NCBI GenBank assembly: GCA_016271365.2
Contig: CM028131.1
Span: 167,590,501 to 167,654,500 of the forward strand
Reading direction: 5' to 3'
From: Neoceratodus forsteri
Lineage: Eukaryota; Chordata; Ceratodontiformes; Ceratodontidae
DNA length: 64,000 bases
The notes beneath the pieces were generated by a model. That model searched no databases. It saw only the letters and a list, made by a program, of their open reading frames with translations, and was not told where the DNA came from. Position numbers and translations under genes: made by a program. Below, piece after piece: positions 12,005 through 22,746 of this stretch (position 1 is the first letter of the stretch; each line of letters starts with the position of its first letter).

Positions 12005-12408
12005 TCCTCTGGATATGGAAATAGGATCAGGGGAAATTAGCAGTGGCAGAGGCAGGGGACAGGTGAAAGAAGAGAAAGAGGGAGCAAGCAGAAATATTCC
12101 AGCAAGCAGAAAGGGTAATGAATGGGCTGGGAAGAGAGAGGACAGAATAAGCAGGGAATCAGGTATAGGAGGTGGGAATATTGTGGGTACATGGAAGATG
12201 CTTTAACTAATTGTTAAAAGTTTGAACGATAAGATCAGTGAACAGCAAGCAATAGCGGCATGGGCTAAGTTAGAATTAGAGGCTACCACAGAGACAGTGG
12301 AAATAATAATTGGGATTTAGGAGTTCCGTGGTAAACCCTGGTTAGGAGAGACAAGGGCAGGGATAAAGGAGCAGTAGTAGTCTATGTATTAAGGAAGAAG
12401 TCAAGGAC
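12005..12408 (+). pseudogene. Possible CR1 endonuclease-start remnant
   Basis: A lysine/glycine-rich frame starts at 12015 and is followed by the text LIVKSLNDKISE and EIIIGI. This loosely resembles the CR1 ORF2 start (SLNNKI...DIIGITET). Stops interrupt it, and no later endonuclease motif is readable. It abuts a reverse-strand CR1 fragment. Weak evidence only. Confidence 0.25.
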
Positions 12409-13118
12409 ACATATGAACATATGAAAATGCCAGCAGATTAGGCCTTTAGGTCTATTGCATCTGCTTGAGATGCGGCTCACAGTTTCATAACTGCTGCTGC
12501 CCCTCCTCCCCTCTCCCTTCTATCTCTCCCCTGATAACCATTCAGAGTTCCGCTCGTCCATACCCTCCCTATATGTATCCTACCCATTTATCTATCCCAT
12601 CCCTTCTTAAACCTTCCCACTGATTCCCTTGATACCAACTCCTCAGGTAGTGCATTCCAAGGCACCACCACCCCCTCTATGAAATAATGTTTTCTCAGGT
12701 TTCTTCTATATCTCCCTCAGACTAGTTTTAGGCTATGACCCCTCATAATCCCTTCCCCCTTCAGTATGAACAAGCCCTTAATGTTTACTCTGTTAATACC
12801 CTTCAAGTATTTAAAGGTCTCGATCATGTCCCCTCTGTCCCATCTGTTTTCCAGGGTGTACATGTTTAGCTCTCTAAGTCTCTCCTCATAGAGCTTATTG
12901 TCCATTCCAAGGATCATCTTTGACACCCTCCTCTGGACCCTATCCAGGAGCTTAACATCCTTCTTTAGGTAAGGGCACTAGAACTGTACACAGTACTCCA
13001 ACTGTGGCCTCACCAAGAATTTGTACAGTGACAGGATTACCTCTTCCCTTCTTGAAGTAATCCCCCTAGCAGTGAACCACAGCATTCTATTTGCCTTAGC
13101 CACTGCTTTCCTGCATTA
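12409..13118 (-). mobile_element. CR1-clade LINE fragment, second subfamily
   Basis: Reverse-strand CR1 3' piece. The frame at 12717-12926 reads KMILGMDNKLYEERLRELN and [19 protein letters not shown]. Its 3' end (ACATATGAACATATGAAAATGCCAGCAG) differs from the common CR1 tail in this window but matches the element at 29822, so this is a separate subfamily. It is 5'-truncated near 13118 just upstream of the LEYC-type motif. Confidence 0.85.
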
Positions 13119-13555
13119 AGATTCAGATACTATACATAAAAGGGGCCCAGTTGTCCCCCTATAGTTAGGGGTGAGTGGGCACTTTAATGTTAAACCTCAA
13201 ATGTTGCACTTTATTAATTTTGCAATCGTACAACGGATTTGCACATTTGTCATGCACAGTCTTGTAGGGGTAAATCTCTTGATTTGCAGAGTTTCATTCC
13301 AGTCAAATGTGTGGATTCTGAGATCTGGACAGTGCGAAAACCTTAAAATTCACCCTTTTTTCTGTACTTTTTTGTCATCACCCTGTGTTCAGACAGTGTG
13401 GAATTGTAGTATGGAATTTGAATGGTAGAAAGAGCCTTGGTCACAGAACAGGCTTGCACGTGTTTGGTGAAAAAATATTAATCCATTCCAAGTTATTGCA
13501 TTTTTAAGGTCTCATTATTGTCAATGGGAATTTTACTTTCCAGGATAGAGAAATG
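13119..13555. other. Unassigned stretch
   Basis: No gene recognised. The palindromic GGGGCCCAGTTGTCCCCCTATAGTTAGGGG near 13142-13171 is a possible short hairpin. An 85-residue frame (13171-13428) has no known motif. Confidence 0.35.
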
Positions 13556-13664
13556 GAACAAACATGCATTTGTCAATGCTGAATGTTTGCTTGCTGTTAC
13601 TAGCATTGGATGTGCAGGAGACAGACAGATGTAGAATAGGAATGGCAGTGAAGTATTGAACTCA

Positions 13665-14005
13665 TGCCAACCCCACCTCTACCCTGCAGAGATGGACAGG
13701 CATTGGGGTGTGCCTCTGGGTCATCGTCCATAACGCTCACTGCATTTCACCTCAACCTATCCTGCAGACACTGACAAGTGTTGAGGTGTGCCTTGGGGCA
13801 TTCGGCTTTACAGTCACCCCATTTCATAAGCACATATGCTGAAATGGGTGCAGCATAGAAGAATGGTGTGAAGTCTGGGGCCAAGAAGTCCAAGGCACAC
13901 CTCAATGCCTGTCTCTGGCTTCAGGGTGGGGGTGGAATGATAAGAGCATTACATCTGGCAGTCCAAAGGCACACCCCTGACACCTGTCAGTCTGCACAGG
14001 GTGGG
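13665..14005. repeat. Palindromic core of composite element C1
   Basis: Nested inverted repeats. CCTGCAGAGATGGACAGGCATTGG pairs loosely with the closing CTGACACCTGTCAGTCTGCACAGG. The inner GTTGAGGTGTGCCTTGG pairs with CCAAGGCACACCTCAATG, and CACCCCATTTC pairs with GAAATGGGTG at the centre. Related cores occur at 22598, 24910 and 33480. Confidence 0.75.
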
Positions 14006-14015
14006 ATATTATGGT

Positions 14016-14313
14016 TATATAGAAACAGATTGAAACACAGAAGTTGATGGCAGATAAGGACCGCAAGGTCCATCCAGTCTGCCCATTTTTCTACCTTATG
14101 AATGTACCATAGGCCTTTACTCTGTCAATGGCAGATCTATTCATACTCATCTGTATTGCTCAATTATACCTATCCCATACCTGTTTGAAGCCCTGCACTG
14201 TATTCATATCCACCACTTCCTGCGGTAGGCTGTTCCACTCATCCACCACCCTTGCTATGAAAAAGAACTTCCTCACATTACCCCTTAATTGGCCTCCCTC
14301 TGATCTCATGCTG
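14016..14313 (-). mobile_element. CR1 3'-end insertion inside C1
   Basis: Short reverse-strand CR1 3' piece, with frame text NVRKFFFIARVVDEWNSLPQE and the tail ATATAGAAACAG near 14018-14029. The C2 copy lacks it: C2 reads TTATGGTCGGAAACCC, whereas C1 reads TTATGGT then CR1 then CTGGTTGGAAACCC. The host bases GGT appear on both sides, so insertion into C1 left only ~3 bp of target overlap. Confidence 0.88.
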
Positions 14314-14351
14314 GTTGGAAACCCACAGCAACCATACCATTGTGCGCCAGA

Positions 14352-15060
14352 TGTGCGAAAACACATTTTGGGCAGGATGTGAAAAATGACAGCTATACTG
14401 TTCATAAGGAGGTGTACAAAATTGAAATGTTATAAATCATGAGTATAAATATATCAAATTTTCAAAGTTACGAGTGTGCATGGAGACTGCGCAATGGATG
14501 ATCATAACATAGTCATATTATGGACTTTTGTCACCAAATTTTCAACATAGGCATTCTGGGACCTCTGCTCATAACCAGTGTCACTGTAATTTTCTTAATC
14601 TGTCAAAACACTGAATTCCCACAGCTACCACACTATTCTGCGCCGGAAGTGCAAAAGCACATTTCAGCCAGGATCTGAAAAATGATAGCTGTACTGTTCA
14701 TAAGGAGGTATTAAAATGCCAATGTTGGAAATCTGGAGTGAAAATATTACAAATTCACGAACTTACGAGCATATATGGAAATGGTGCAATGCAAGCTTGT
14801 AACAGTGATTTTTTTGAATTTTTTCACCAAATTTGCAACATAGGCTTTTGGGAGCCCACCTCATGAACAGTGACACTGTCATTTCGTTAATCAATTCCGG
14901 AAGATGATTTCACGCAGTGACCGAGAAATCGCCTTTCAGGACAGAATAACCAGATGACAGTCACTGAATTCATGAGAAGAGGTCCCAAGAACCCTATGTT
15001 GAAAATTTGTAGTCAAAATTTTGAAAAATGGCCAAGACTTCCACATAAGTTGAAAAAAAA
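14352..15060. repeat. ~297-bp satellite-like units in C1
   Basis: GTGCGAAAACACATT at 14352 recurs as GTGCAAAAGCACATT at 14649, a 297-bp period. Both are followed by CATTAAGGAGGTG-type text, AATGTTGAAAATCTGGAGTG, CATAGTC, and TTTTCAACATAGGCATT. A third partial unit follows at about 14930-15060. Confidence 0.85.
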
Positions 15061-15493
15061 ACATTTATGCCATTATACAGCTTACCGGCATTTCTTCATT
15101 TCGCTGTCAGCTTTGAAGAGTGCAGACATGTTCCTGGTCCACCGAAGATTATCATGCTGGGCTCCAGAGGTAAATATGGGGTGAGGGGTGTGTGGTATGC
15201 AGAGGGTGGGCGTGGGCTGGGTGGGGCACTGGACATGTCAAGAGACCATTTTCTCATTTTTTAGGGAAAAAACCCATAAACACAATGCAGGTCTTTTTTT
15301 TTTTTTTTGCAGGTGTGTTTTGGCACACTGGGGTGGGCTCCCAGTGTGCCACCTGTATTTTTGGGGAGGGATACTGAAGTTGACAGGGATTCAGCCCCCC
15401 GTCGGCACAGAAACATGTCTCTGTTTGGGGGGCGAATGATGTCGAGGGGATTGGGCACCACCTCGGCATACAAATTAAACCAGTAAGGGGACA

Positions 15494-15770
15494 TTATGCT
15501 GACGGGGATTGAACTCCCCTGCTGGCAAATGAACTGGGATGGAGCATGCCAACAGGGGGATTGGGCTCCCCCATCAGTTTCCATGGGGTCTGTGAGAGGT
15601 GGACGGTGATAGCCATCACCGTATTTCTTTAAAACAAATGGGACATTATACTGATGGGGATTGGGCTCCCCTGTCTGCAAATGAACTTGGGAGGGGGCAT
15701 GCTGACAGGGGGACTGGGCATCCCCATCAGCTTCATGGGGACTGTGAGAAGTGGACGGTGACAGCCACCA
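15494..15770. repeat. 152-bp tandem duplication in C1 right part
   Basis: GACATTATGCTGACGGGGATTG (near 15490) recurs as GACATTATACTGATGGGGATTG (near 15642). Both are followed by GGCTCCCC, GCAAATGAACT, GGCATGC, CATGGGG and GTGGACGGTGA. Two units are present. Confidence 0.85.
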
Positions 15771-16080
15771 CCATGTTTATTGAAATGGAACACCAGACAA
15801 GGTAAACTTATTCACCTCTGGAATCAGGGACACCCCAGCAGCAAAAACAGCTGATTGTTAATGACGGGGTGCTCCCTGATTTCAGCAGCGAGTTTCTTTC
15901 AAGTTGGGGGCAGACTACAATACTGCTGTCATGGATAGCATGATCCTCTATTGACACCACAGAGACCAACCCCAAAATGGACTGCTGGCATTCACCACAA
16001 CACTGCCACACCTCCACGACTCATTACTACAGCAAGCTGCCACAATATGTTTCTTTCGCATGCACGCAAGCAAAAATAAA

Positions 16081-16585
16081 AAGGATGTTGGTCTCATTAG
16101 AAAAGATTCTTAGGAGCTAAATCTTAGTCAGGGCCAATCCTTTTTCACCAGAAAAAAATTCCTTTTTCGTGAGCCACCATTTTGTTTTCTTTTTTTTTCA
16201 CTCAACAAACTGCCATAAAACTGTCCAGAGATGTCTTTTACAGATATCCAAACATGTATGTTGCTCATCGGGAGCTTATGAGCTGCACTTAATATTTTTT
16301 ATAGCTTCCATGGCCTCTGAATGTTTTTTTTTTGATTATTTAAATTCTTTTTGTCACTTGCTAAGATCCTTTTTTGTGAATTCTCTTTCGTTTTAACAAA
16401 AAAGGATCATGAGTCACGAAATAATATTTGGGACACACTGAAAAAAGCATTTTCCCAGCCTTTCCCAGTAATTTTCTATTACTGTAGTGCAGTGGTACCT
16501 CCCCCCTACCCGGTCACTGATCCCATATGAAATATACCATTTCAGTAGTGTCGCGGTCCTTCTCTCTCCCATGTCATTACATTTT
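16081..16585. repeat. AT-rich repeat with CCTTTTTCG/AAAAAGG hairpins
   Basis: Repeated AATCCTTTTT(C/T) motifs appear in both orientations. A perfect 13-bp inverted repeat, GATCCTTTTTTGT (16365-16377) and ACAAAAAAGGATC (16396-16408), could form a hairpin with an 18-nt loop. The same motif family occurs at 24171-24560 and 29050-29500. Confidence 0.7.
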
Positions 16586-17520
16586 GGGGTGATTTTCCAT
16601 TTAGGTTCATTTTTGGCTTTTCTCGTTTGTGATTTTGATTTGTATTTGTTTGGGTACAGGGAGTCAGGTGAGCTGTGCCTGAACAGGATGGAGAGGAGCT
16701 AATCTTCTGTTTGTCTTCTGGGTTGATTTTCCATTTGGTTTTCTTTTACTAGGACCAACTCGGGTGCTGGAGTAGGAAACCATATCACCAGGAAAGACTG
16801 CACTGAACAGCAGAGGGTAACAGTGATCCAGATCATGCAGCATGAGTGAGTTTATTGGTTTTTTAGCTCACAGGTACTGGAGGCTATGGGAAGGATCCCA
16901 GTCAGGTTTGAAAAGGACAGCAGGAGCGAATAGGGAGCGAGGATAAAAGGTGCCAAATACAACAAAGGAGTTGATTGGCAGTTAGCAAAGCCCTCTGGAA
17001 CACCACTTCAGCTTTCTGCACAGGTACAGTGGAAGGGTACACAGTTGGGGACTCAACCACTGCATTAAGCTAGTTGTTATTGTTCTGCTTACAAGGTTCA
17101 TTCTTTGCTTTTATCGTTTGCATTTTTGTTTTGTATTTATTTAGGTACAGGGAGTCAGGTAAGCTGTACCTGAATAAGACGGAGTGGAGCTGATCTTTGT
17201 TTGTCTTTTGGGGTGATTTTCCATTTAGGTTAATTTTTGGCTTTTCTCATTTATGATTTTGATTTGTATTTTTTGGGTACAGGGAGTCGGGTGAGCTGTG
17301 CCTGAACAGGACAGAGTGAAGCTAATCTTTTTTTTTTGCCTTTTTGACTGATTTTCTATTTGGTTTTCTTTTACCAGGACCAACACAGGTGCAGGAGCAG
17401 AAGCCCAGAGGTTTATACCACAGGAAAAGACTGCACTGAACAGCAGAAGGTAGTAGTCATCTAGAGCATGGTGGCCTGGGTAAGCTGATTGTTTTCTTGA
17501 TCTCACAGGTACCAGAGGCT
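16586..17520 (+). repeat. 624-bp-spaced duplication upstream of a CR1 copy
   Basis: The block starting GGGGTGATTTTCCATTTAGGTT at 16586 recurs at 17210 and continues in parallel for ~300 bp, through GGGTACAGGGAGTCAGGTGAGCTG, ACCAGGACCAACNC, GACTGCACTGAACAGCAGA and CTCACAGGTACTGGAGGCTA. GTACAGGGAGTCAGGT also occurs a third time near 17147. It lies just upstream of the CR1 ORF1 at 17854, so it may be CR1 5'-UTR/promoter repeats or an unrelated older repeat. No matching sequence was seen upstream of the 55.3-59.5 kb CR1 copy. Confidence 0.75.
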
Positions 17521-17853
17521 AGATCTGCCCTCCTACCCCCATTCCCACCCACCCCGGGATTCTTCTAACTTTATTGGGTCCAACAGAAAACAGCTACCTG
17601 TGGACTCAGATGTTTTGGGATACACTGCTATTGGGACATATCGGGGTAACTCTAAGACACTGCAAAAGTGAAGTGGGAAGGTAGCAAAATGAAACAAATG
17701 TTCATGTGTAAAGATTAATGTCTAGGCTAAGATTAGCAGCAGGGGCTAGGAAAAAAAATACTTCAGGTGACACCAAGGTATTGGGCACACTAGTTTACAG
17801 AAGGGTACCACTAGAGCATTAGTTTAGTAATCAGACAGTAAAGAAGGAGAACA
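17521..17853 (+). other. Possible CR1 5' UTR
   Basis: Sequence between the duplicated block and the inferred ORF1 start. No known motif. It shares only weak similarity with the region upstream of the reverse-strand CR1 ORF1 at 59305, so the element's 5' end is not fixed. Confidence 0.3.
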
Positions 17854-18776
17854 ATGCTGGGAGTGGTGCAGTGCAGTGGCTGTGAAGCAGCAGTGTTCAG
17901 AAGAACCTTCTGGATGCTGTGGTGTTGCACCATCTGCAGGCAATTCTCTGCACTGAGGGCAGAGGTTACCAGTCTCTGGGTTGAGTTGGCTAGGTTTTGG
18001 AAGGCCTCCTCCTCCATCTAGGGACCACCATATCCACACCCACTACCTCAAATGATGCCCAGCAGCAGCAGGAGTGGTCGGACTATGGTGGGTTCAGGCA
18101 GAATAAGGGAGGTGGGGCAGACACACATCCCCCAGCCAGTGCAGCTGAGGGACTCCTACACTTTGTTAGAGGAACAGGAAGGCTCCAAAGGGTCACCTGA
18201 AGTTTCACCCAGGGGGATGAGTGGGACCTCCTAAACAGAGCCCCAAGAGTGAGTGGTGGAAGACCCCAAAGAAAAAGGAAGCTACTCATGGTGGGGGACG
18301 GAAGCTGAGAACAGGCTGAGAGAAAGAGAGGGAGGTTAAGTGCCTACCAGGAGGCACAACCTGCAGGGATGAAAAGTAAATCCAGGAGATTACTAGGGTG
18401 ATAGTTAGGAGGGGGGAACTGAATGTCATTATCCATGTAAGAAAAATGACCTAGCTGTGGCCAAAGCAGATACAGGAAAAGTGCAGAAGGAGTTCAGGGA
18501 ACTGGGGAGAGGCCTACAGCACATAGCAAAATCTGTGATCTTCTCAGAGGTGCTGACTTTCCATGGCAAGGTGGATGCTAGAGATCTCCACACTGGGGAC
18601 TTCAACACTTGGTTGGAGAGCTGCTGTGAAGAGCAGGTGTTGGCTTCATTGGGGACTGGGGGCCCGCCTGGGAGGATGCAGGACTATATGGGACTGATGG
18701 CCTGCACCTTTCTGGGAAGGGGACTGAGGTCCTCTGAGAATGGTTTAAATGCTTCATCAGAGAGCATTTAAACTAG
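17854..18776 (+). pseudogene. CR1 ORF1, degenerate (Cys cluster + esterase-like)
   Basis: CR1 ORF1 proteins are nucleic-acid-associated factors of the retrotransposition particle; many CR1-type ORF1s carry an SGNH/GDSL esterase-like domain. The ATG at 17854 opens MLGVVQCSGC, then FRRTFWMLWCCTIC, a C-x2-C...CC-x2-C cluster. LRAEVTSLWVELARF follows, a likely coiled coil. Later frames carry FRELGRGLQH, VIFSEVL and, near the end, DGLHLSGKG, the SGNH block with the catalytic Asp/His pair. The GDS serine block is damaged (GDGS). Frameshifts and a TGA near 18734 break it. The stop TAG at 18774 follows a hairpin. The start was chosen because the second copy has an ATG in exactly the same place. Length is ~308 codons in both copies. 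Confidence 0.8.
18743..18776 (+). promoter_or_regulatory. Hairpin at the CR1 ORF1 stop codon
   Basis: GTTTAAATGCT (18743-18753) is an exact 11-bp inverted match of AGCATTTAAAC (18763-18773), with a 9-nt loop. The ORF1 stop TAG follows immediately. The same arrangement is present in the other near-complete CR1 copy. A role in ORF1 termination and ORF2 re-initiation is inferred, not shown. Confidence 0.65.
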
Positions 18777-18843
18777 CCAAGGGGGTGGAAGAAAGAAGCA
18801 GTGGAAAGCTGACTACCCATCCCCACTGGATAATTTAGCTAAC

Positions 18844-21620
18844 ATGGAGGACAGTAAGGACACCAAATTATCAGAAAACATGACAGTCGGCATAAGAGGA
18901 GAAGGCAGGAGAAACAAAGATAATAAGGGGAGGTCAAGAGGAGTGTATGCAGTAAATGGAGATCCATATGCATGAATGCCCACAGCCTAGGTACAAAATC
19001 CCTGATCTGGTGGCCTCGATAGCAGGGGAGCACTTGGATATTATAGCTATCATGGAGACTTAGCACAATTGAAGCCATGACTGGGACATAGCTATACCAG
19101 GATACACTTTTTTATCAGGAGCAACAGAGTGGGGAAAAAGGGCGGAGGGGTGGCCCTGTATGTAAGGGAGGATATAAAGGTGACAGAAGCACAAGAAATG
19201 CAAGGGGAGGCAGAGGCACTGTGGGTCACAATAGAGACAGGCAAGGGCATAGCCATTCACACAGGTATAATATATAGACCACCAGCACAAATGGAGGAAA
19301 TGGACAGGGATCTACTGGAAGCCATCTATTTGATGGCAGTAAAAGGAGTGGTGTTACTTATGGGTAACTTTAACTTGGCAGAAATTGATTGGAGCACCCC
19401 AGCAGCTGCAACAGCTGGGGGCAGAGAGCTGCTGCTTGATCCTACACAGAAAATAACAATTTTGGACTTGGCTATGACCAATGGGGACAGAATTATGGAT
19501 GTCAGGGTGGGAGAACGCCTGAGGTCCAGTGACCATTGCACAGTATGGATCAGTGTGTAAACAACAACAAGGGCATACCCCACAAAGGCAAGGGTTCTGG
19601 ACTTCAAGAGGGACAACTACAATAAGATGAGGGTAGGTCTCCTGGAGGCCCTAGCAGTGACCAAGAAAGGGGAGGGTTGAGGCACAATGGGTCCATCTAA
19701 AAGGAGCCACAGTGGAGACAACAAATCTATTTATTCAGCAGATAGACATGGGCAAAAGGAAAATAAAACCACAATGGTTTATGCAGAAAGTGGTCTGGAA
19801 GGTAAATGCAAAATTTTGGCCTTCACGAAATATAAGGAGACACAAAAGGAGGGGTTCAGGGCAGAGTATCTAGAAAAACAGAGGGAGGCAGAGAGGGCAG
19901 ACAGGGATGCTAAGGCAAAGGCGAATATAGCAAAAGGATTTAAGAAAGGGGATAAGACAGTCAACAGATACATTAGCAAAAGAAAAAGACGGGGTGGATA
20001 GTAAGGCTGAAGGGGGGGGGAGGAGTGGGAGTGGAAGGGAACCAGGATAAAGCACCAATCCTGAACAAATATTTCTGTTCTGTTTTCATGGAGGAAGGGG
20101 CAGGGGAGGGACCCTAGCTTAGATTCCGGATGGAAAGGGAGACGGATAACAGGCCATTCAAAGAGGAGAGAGTCCTAAAAGAATGTACAAAACTGAAGGA
20201 AGATAAGGTAATGGGACCAGATGAGATAAAGCCTAGAATACTAAAGTAGCTAGGGAAGGTACTGAAGGCACCTCTAGTAGCCCTGTTCAATGAGTCACTG
20301 CAAACAGGAGTGGTTCCAGAGGACTGGAGAAGGGCTGATGTAGTCCCTCTCCACAAAAGTGTCAGCAGGGAGGTGGATGGAAACTATAGACCTGTCAGTC
20401 TGACCTCAGTAATAGGTAAAATTATGGAATCTCTGTTAAAGGAAAGGATAGTGAAGAACTTTGAATCAAACAGACACACAATCTGAGGCAACATGGATTC
20501 ACATTAGGGAAGTCATGCCAGACTAATCTGATAGATTTTTTTGACTAGGTCACCAGGGAGGTGGATCGGGGGAGCAGTGGATGTGGCCTACCTTGACTTC
20601 AGCAAAGCATTTGACACCGTTCCACACAGGAGACTTTTGAACAAGCTGGGCAGCCTGAGATTGGGACACAAGATGGTAAACTGAATAGGAAATTGGCTAA
20701 GGAATACAGAGCAGAGTGTGGTGGTTAATGGAGCTAGATCTGAGGTAGGGAGAGTGACCAGCAGGGTGTCACAGGGATCAGCTCTTGGGCCAGTGCTGTT
20801 TAATGTGACATTGTATAGGGGCTGGAGGGGATTTTATGTCTCTTTGCAGATGACACCAAGATCTGCAATAGGGTAGAGAGTCCGGGAGGGGTGGACACAA
20901 TGAGGAAAGACCTAGCTAAGCTGAAGGAATGGTCCAGAGTATGACAACTAGGATTCAATGCAAACAAGTGCAAAATCATGCACTTGGGGCACAGGAACCC
21001 AGGGTAGGAGTACATGATGTGCAGGGTGATATTAGAGGCCACAGAACAGGAAAAATACCTGGGAGTAATCATATTTGGTGACCTAAAGGAGGCCAATGAA
21101 TGTGCCAAGGTGTTGGGAAGAGCCTGCAGACTGATGGGGTGTATAAGGAGAGGTATCATCAGCTAACGAAAAGAGGTCGTAATGCCACTGTACAGGACAT
21201 TAGTAAGACTTCACTTGGAGTACTGTGTCCAGTTCTGGAGGCTGCATCTCTAAAAGGACATAGACAGAGTGGAGGCAGTTCAAAGAAGGGCAACAGAAAT
21301 GGTGCAGGGCCTGCGCCAAAGGTCATATGAGGAGAGACTGAAGGAACTCAATATGTATACCCTGGAAAAGAGGAGGGATAGGGAGGACATGATAGAGACC
21401 TTCAAGTATCTCAAGGGAATAAATAAGATACAGGAGGGCAATATCTGTCAAAAAATAAAATGCTCTAAAATGACAAGCGGGCATGCCATTAGACTGGAAG
21501 GGGGTAGACCGAGGGGCAATGTAAGAAAGTAGTTCTTCACAGAGAGGGCAGTGAATGCATGGAACAGCCTGCCAGTGGAAGTGGTGGAGAGAAAAACTGT
21601 GGGGTAATTCAAAACTGCAT
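18844..21620 (+). pseudogene. CR1 ORF2 (APE endonuclease + reverse transcriptase), degenerate
   Basis: ORF2 nicks target DNA and reverse-transcribes the element RNA at the nick. Endonuclease text is readable at 19129-19560: GGGVALYVREDIK, IYRPPAQMEE, LLMGNFNLAEIDW and LRSSDHCTVW. The usual GD-x-N has become GNFN, so the catalytic Asp is lost. RT text follows in several frames from 20100 to 20860, including AYLDFSKAFDTVPH. The C-terminal region at 21269-21532 reads [24 protein letters not shown]. At least six frame changes or stops occur. The ATG at 18844 lies 67 nt after the ORF1 stop and opens a basic frame, but that frame closes at about 18976, so the exact ORF2 start is uncertain. Confidence 0.85.
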
Positions 21621-21769
21621 GGAATAGACATAGGGGTGCCATTGCAGGTCAGAAAAGAAGATGAAGCCAGAGATTAAGTAGGATCTAAGGCATTCTTGGC
21701 TAGGCAGGGGTACAGGGTAGGCAAGATGGGCTGGTCGGTTCATGTCTACCATCAAATTCTATGTTTCTA

Positions 21770-22130
21770 ACTCCCACATGAAAAGTGATTTTGCAGTCAG
21801 TTGACAAAATCACATTTTGAGTGGGATGTGACAATTTTTCCTGACCATGCAACTACTAAGTGTGGTACGTTGTGTGCAGCTGCAATCAGGGATGTGTACG
21901 TTTGATGTACATGGCCTCAGTTTTGCTGTTGATCTCCACTGAGCATGCAGTACCTGGTCAGGTGGGTGGGGATGTCTTGTAGTACATTTAGACAATTGTT
22001 TGTTATTTCTGTCACCTGCTGCTGGATGTCTGTCATTGGTTGTGTTGACTTGGTCCTCCCCCGTATATGAATGTGTGTGTGTGTCTGTGTGTGTGTGTGT
22101 GGTGCTGGGGGGGGTGAATTCGGAGTTAGG
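21770..22130. other. Unassigned stretch with (TG)n
   Basis: Contains a (TG)n microsatellite at 22072-22101 followed by a G-run. GAAAAGTGATTTTGCAGTC and CACATTTTGAGTGGGATGTGACAATTTTTC resemble the composite-element satellite unit, so this may be a degraded piece of that family. Confidence 0.5.
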
Positions 22131-22562
22131 GTTTTCAACCCTAACAGCGAATTTCCTCACTTTTGTAGCTGTGGAACAACCCTAACTAATGCATTAAACG
22201 GAGTTTTTGCCTCTAATTTCCTTTTTTTGAGAATGATATTGAGAAATAGTAGATATGATAATTGGCGGAGACGGGGCCCTTTGGACTTGACGCTCCCGCC
22301 ACATGATGTCTTGTGGCATAGTAACAGAGCAGCAAATGCAAACAGAAATGCTAACAGTGGCACATAATATGGTAACACAAGCGCGAATGATAACAGAAAG
22401 GGTAACGCACACGGTGTGTGATGGGAACGAGTGCCACGTGATGTCTGGTCACATAGTAACATGGTGCCTGTAAATGGAAATGTCAATGGGCATGGTGACG
22501 CAAGTGAAACAGAAAGAGAAACAGTGCGGTGCACACAAATGGCAAAAAGTAACAGAAACGCA
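22131..22562. repeat. Segmental duplication, unit 1
   Basis: Begins GTTTTCAACCCTAACAGCG and runs through ACTAATGCATTAAACGGAG, CACATGATGTCTTGTGGCATA and repeated AACAGAAATG/GGTAACGC motifs. It matches 22747-23221 in order along its whole length with small indels. Internally it is built from short degenerate AACAGAAA/GTAAC units. Confidence 0.88.
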
Positions 22563-22597
22563 TAGTATAAGTGAAAGCATAAAGGATGATGCGTGGT

Positions 22598-22722
22598 GGC
22601 ATTGGGTGTGCATTGGGATCAGTCAGCCTAACTCTCACCCCATGACCTGTGTAAAGCAGCAGAAGTATGGGAGAATGGGGTGAGAGTTAGGGACTCATGA
22701 TCCCAATGCACACCCCAATGCC
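22598..22722. repeat. Near-perfect palindrome, ~45-bp arms
   Basis: The left arm GGCATTGGGTGTGCATTGGG through CTAACTCTCACCCCAT (22598-22643) is matched inverted by ATGGGGTGAGAGTTAG through CCCAATGCACACCCCAATGCC (22675-22722), with a ~30-bp spacer. It belongs to the same palindromic core family as 13665, 24910 and 33480. Confidence 0.88.
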
Positions 22723-22746
22723 GGTTGGGTGGGTGGGGGTGCAAGG

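Larger units (their letters stand above)
13556..16080 (+). mobile_element. Composite non-coding element, copy C1
   Basis: The same series of landmarks occurs here and at 33415-38998. They run: CATTTGTCAATG plus TTTGCTTGCTG at the left end, a palindromic core, ~299-bp units containing AAAACACATTTTGGGCAGGATGTG, a block ending CATTATACAGCTTACCGGCATTTC, G-rich GGGATTGGGC repeats, and a right end with ATGTTTCTTTCGCATGCACGCAAGCAAA. Removing later insertions leaves roughly 2.2-2.8 kb in each copy. No protein-coding frame survives. TTTGCTTGC near the left end recurs inverted at the right end, hinting at terminal inverted repeats. The superfamily is not recognised. Boundaries are approximate. Confidence 0.75.
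17854..21769 (+). mobile_element. Near-complete CR1-clade LINE, forward copy
   Basis: About 3.9 kb containing, in order, ORF1, an inter-ORF segment, ORF2 (endonuclease then reverse transcriptase then C-terminal region) and a 3' UTR ending CATCAAATTCTATGTTTCTAA near 21750-21770. Order and motifs match the CR1 clade. It is inactive, because frames are broken throughout. Gene order and junctions are matched by the reverse-strand copy at 55342-59305, which allows the two to be compared. No clear target-site duplication was found, as expected for CR1. Confidence 0.9.
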
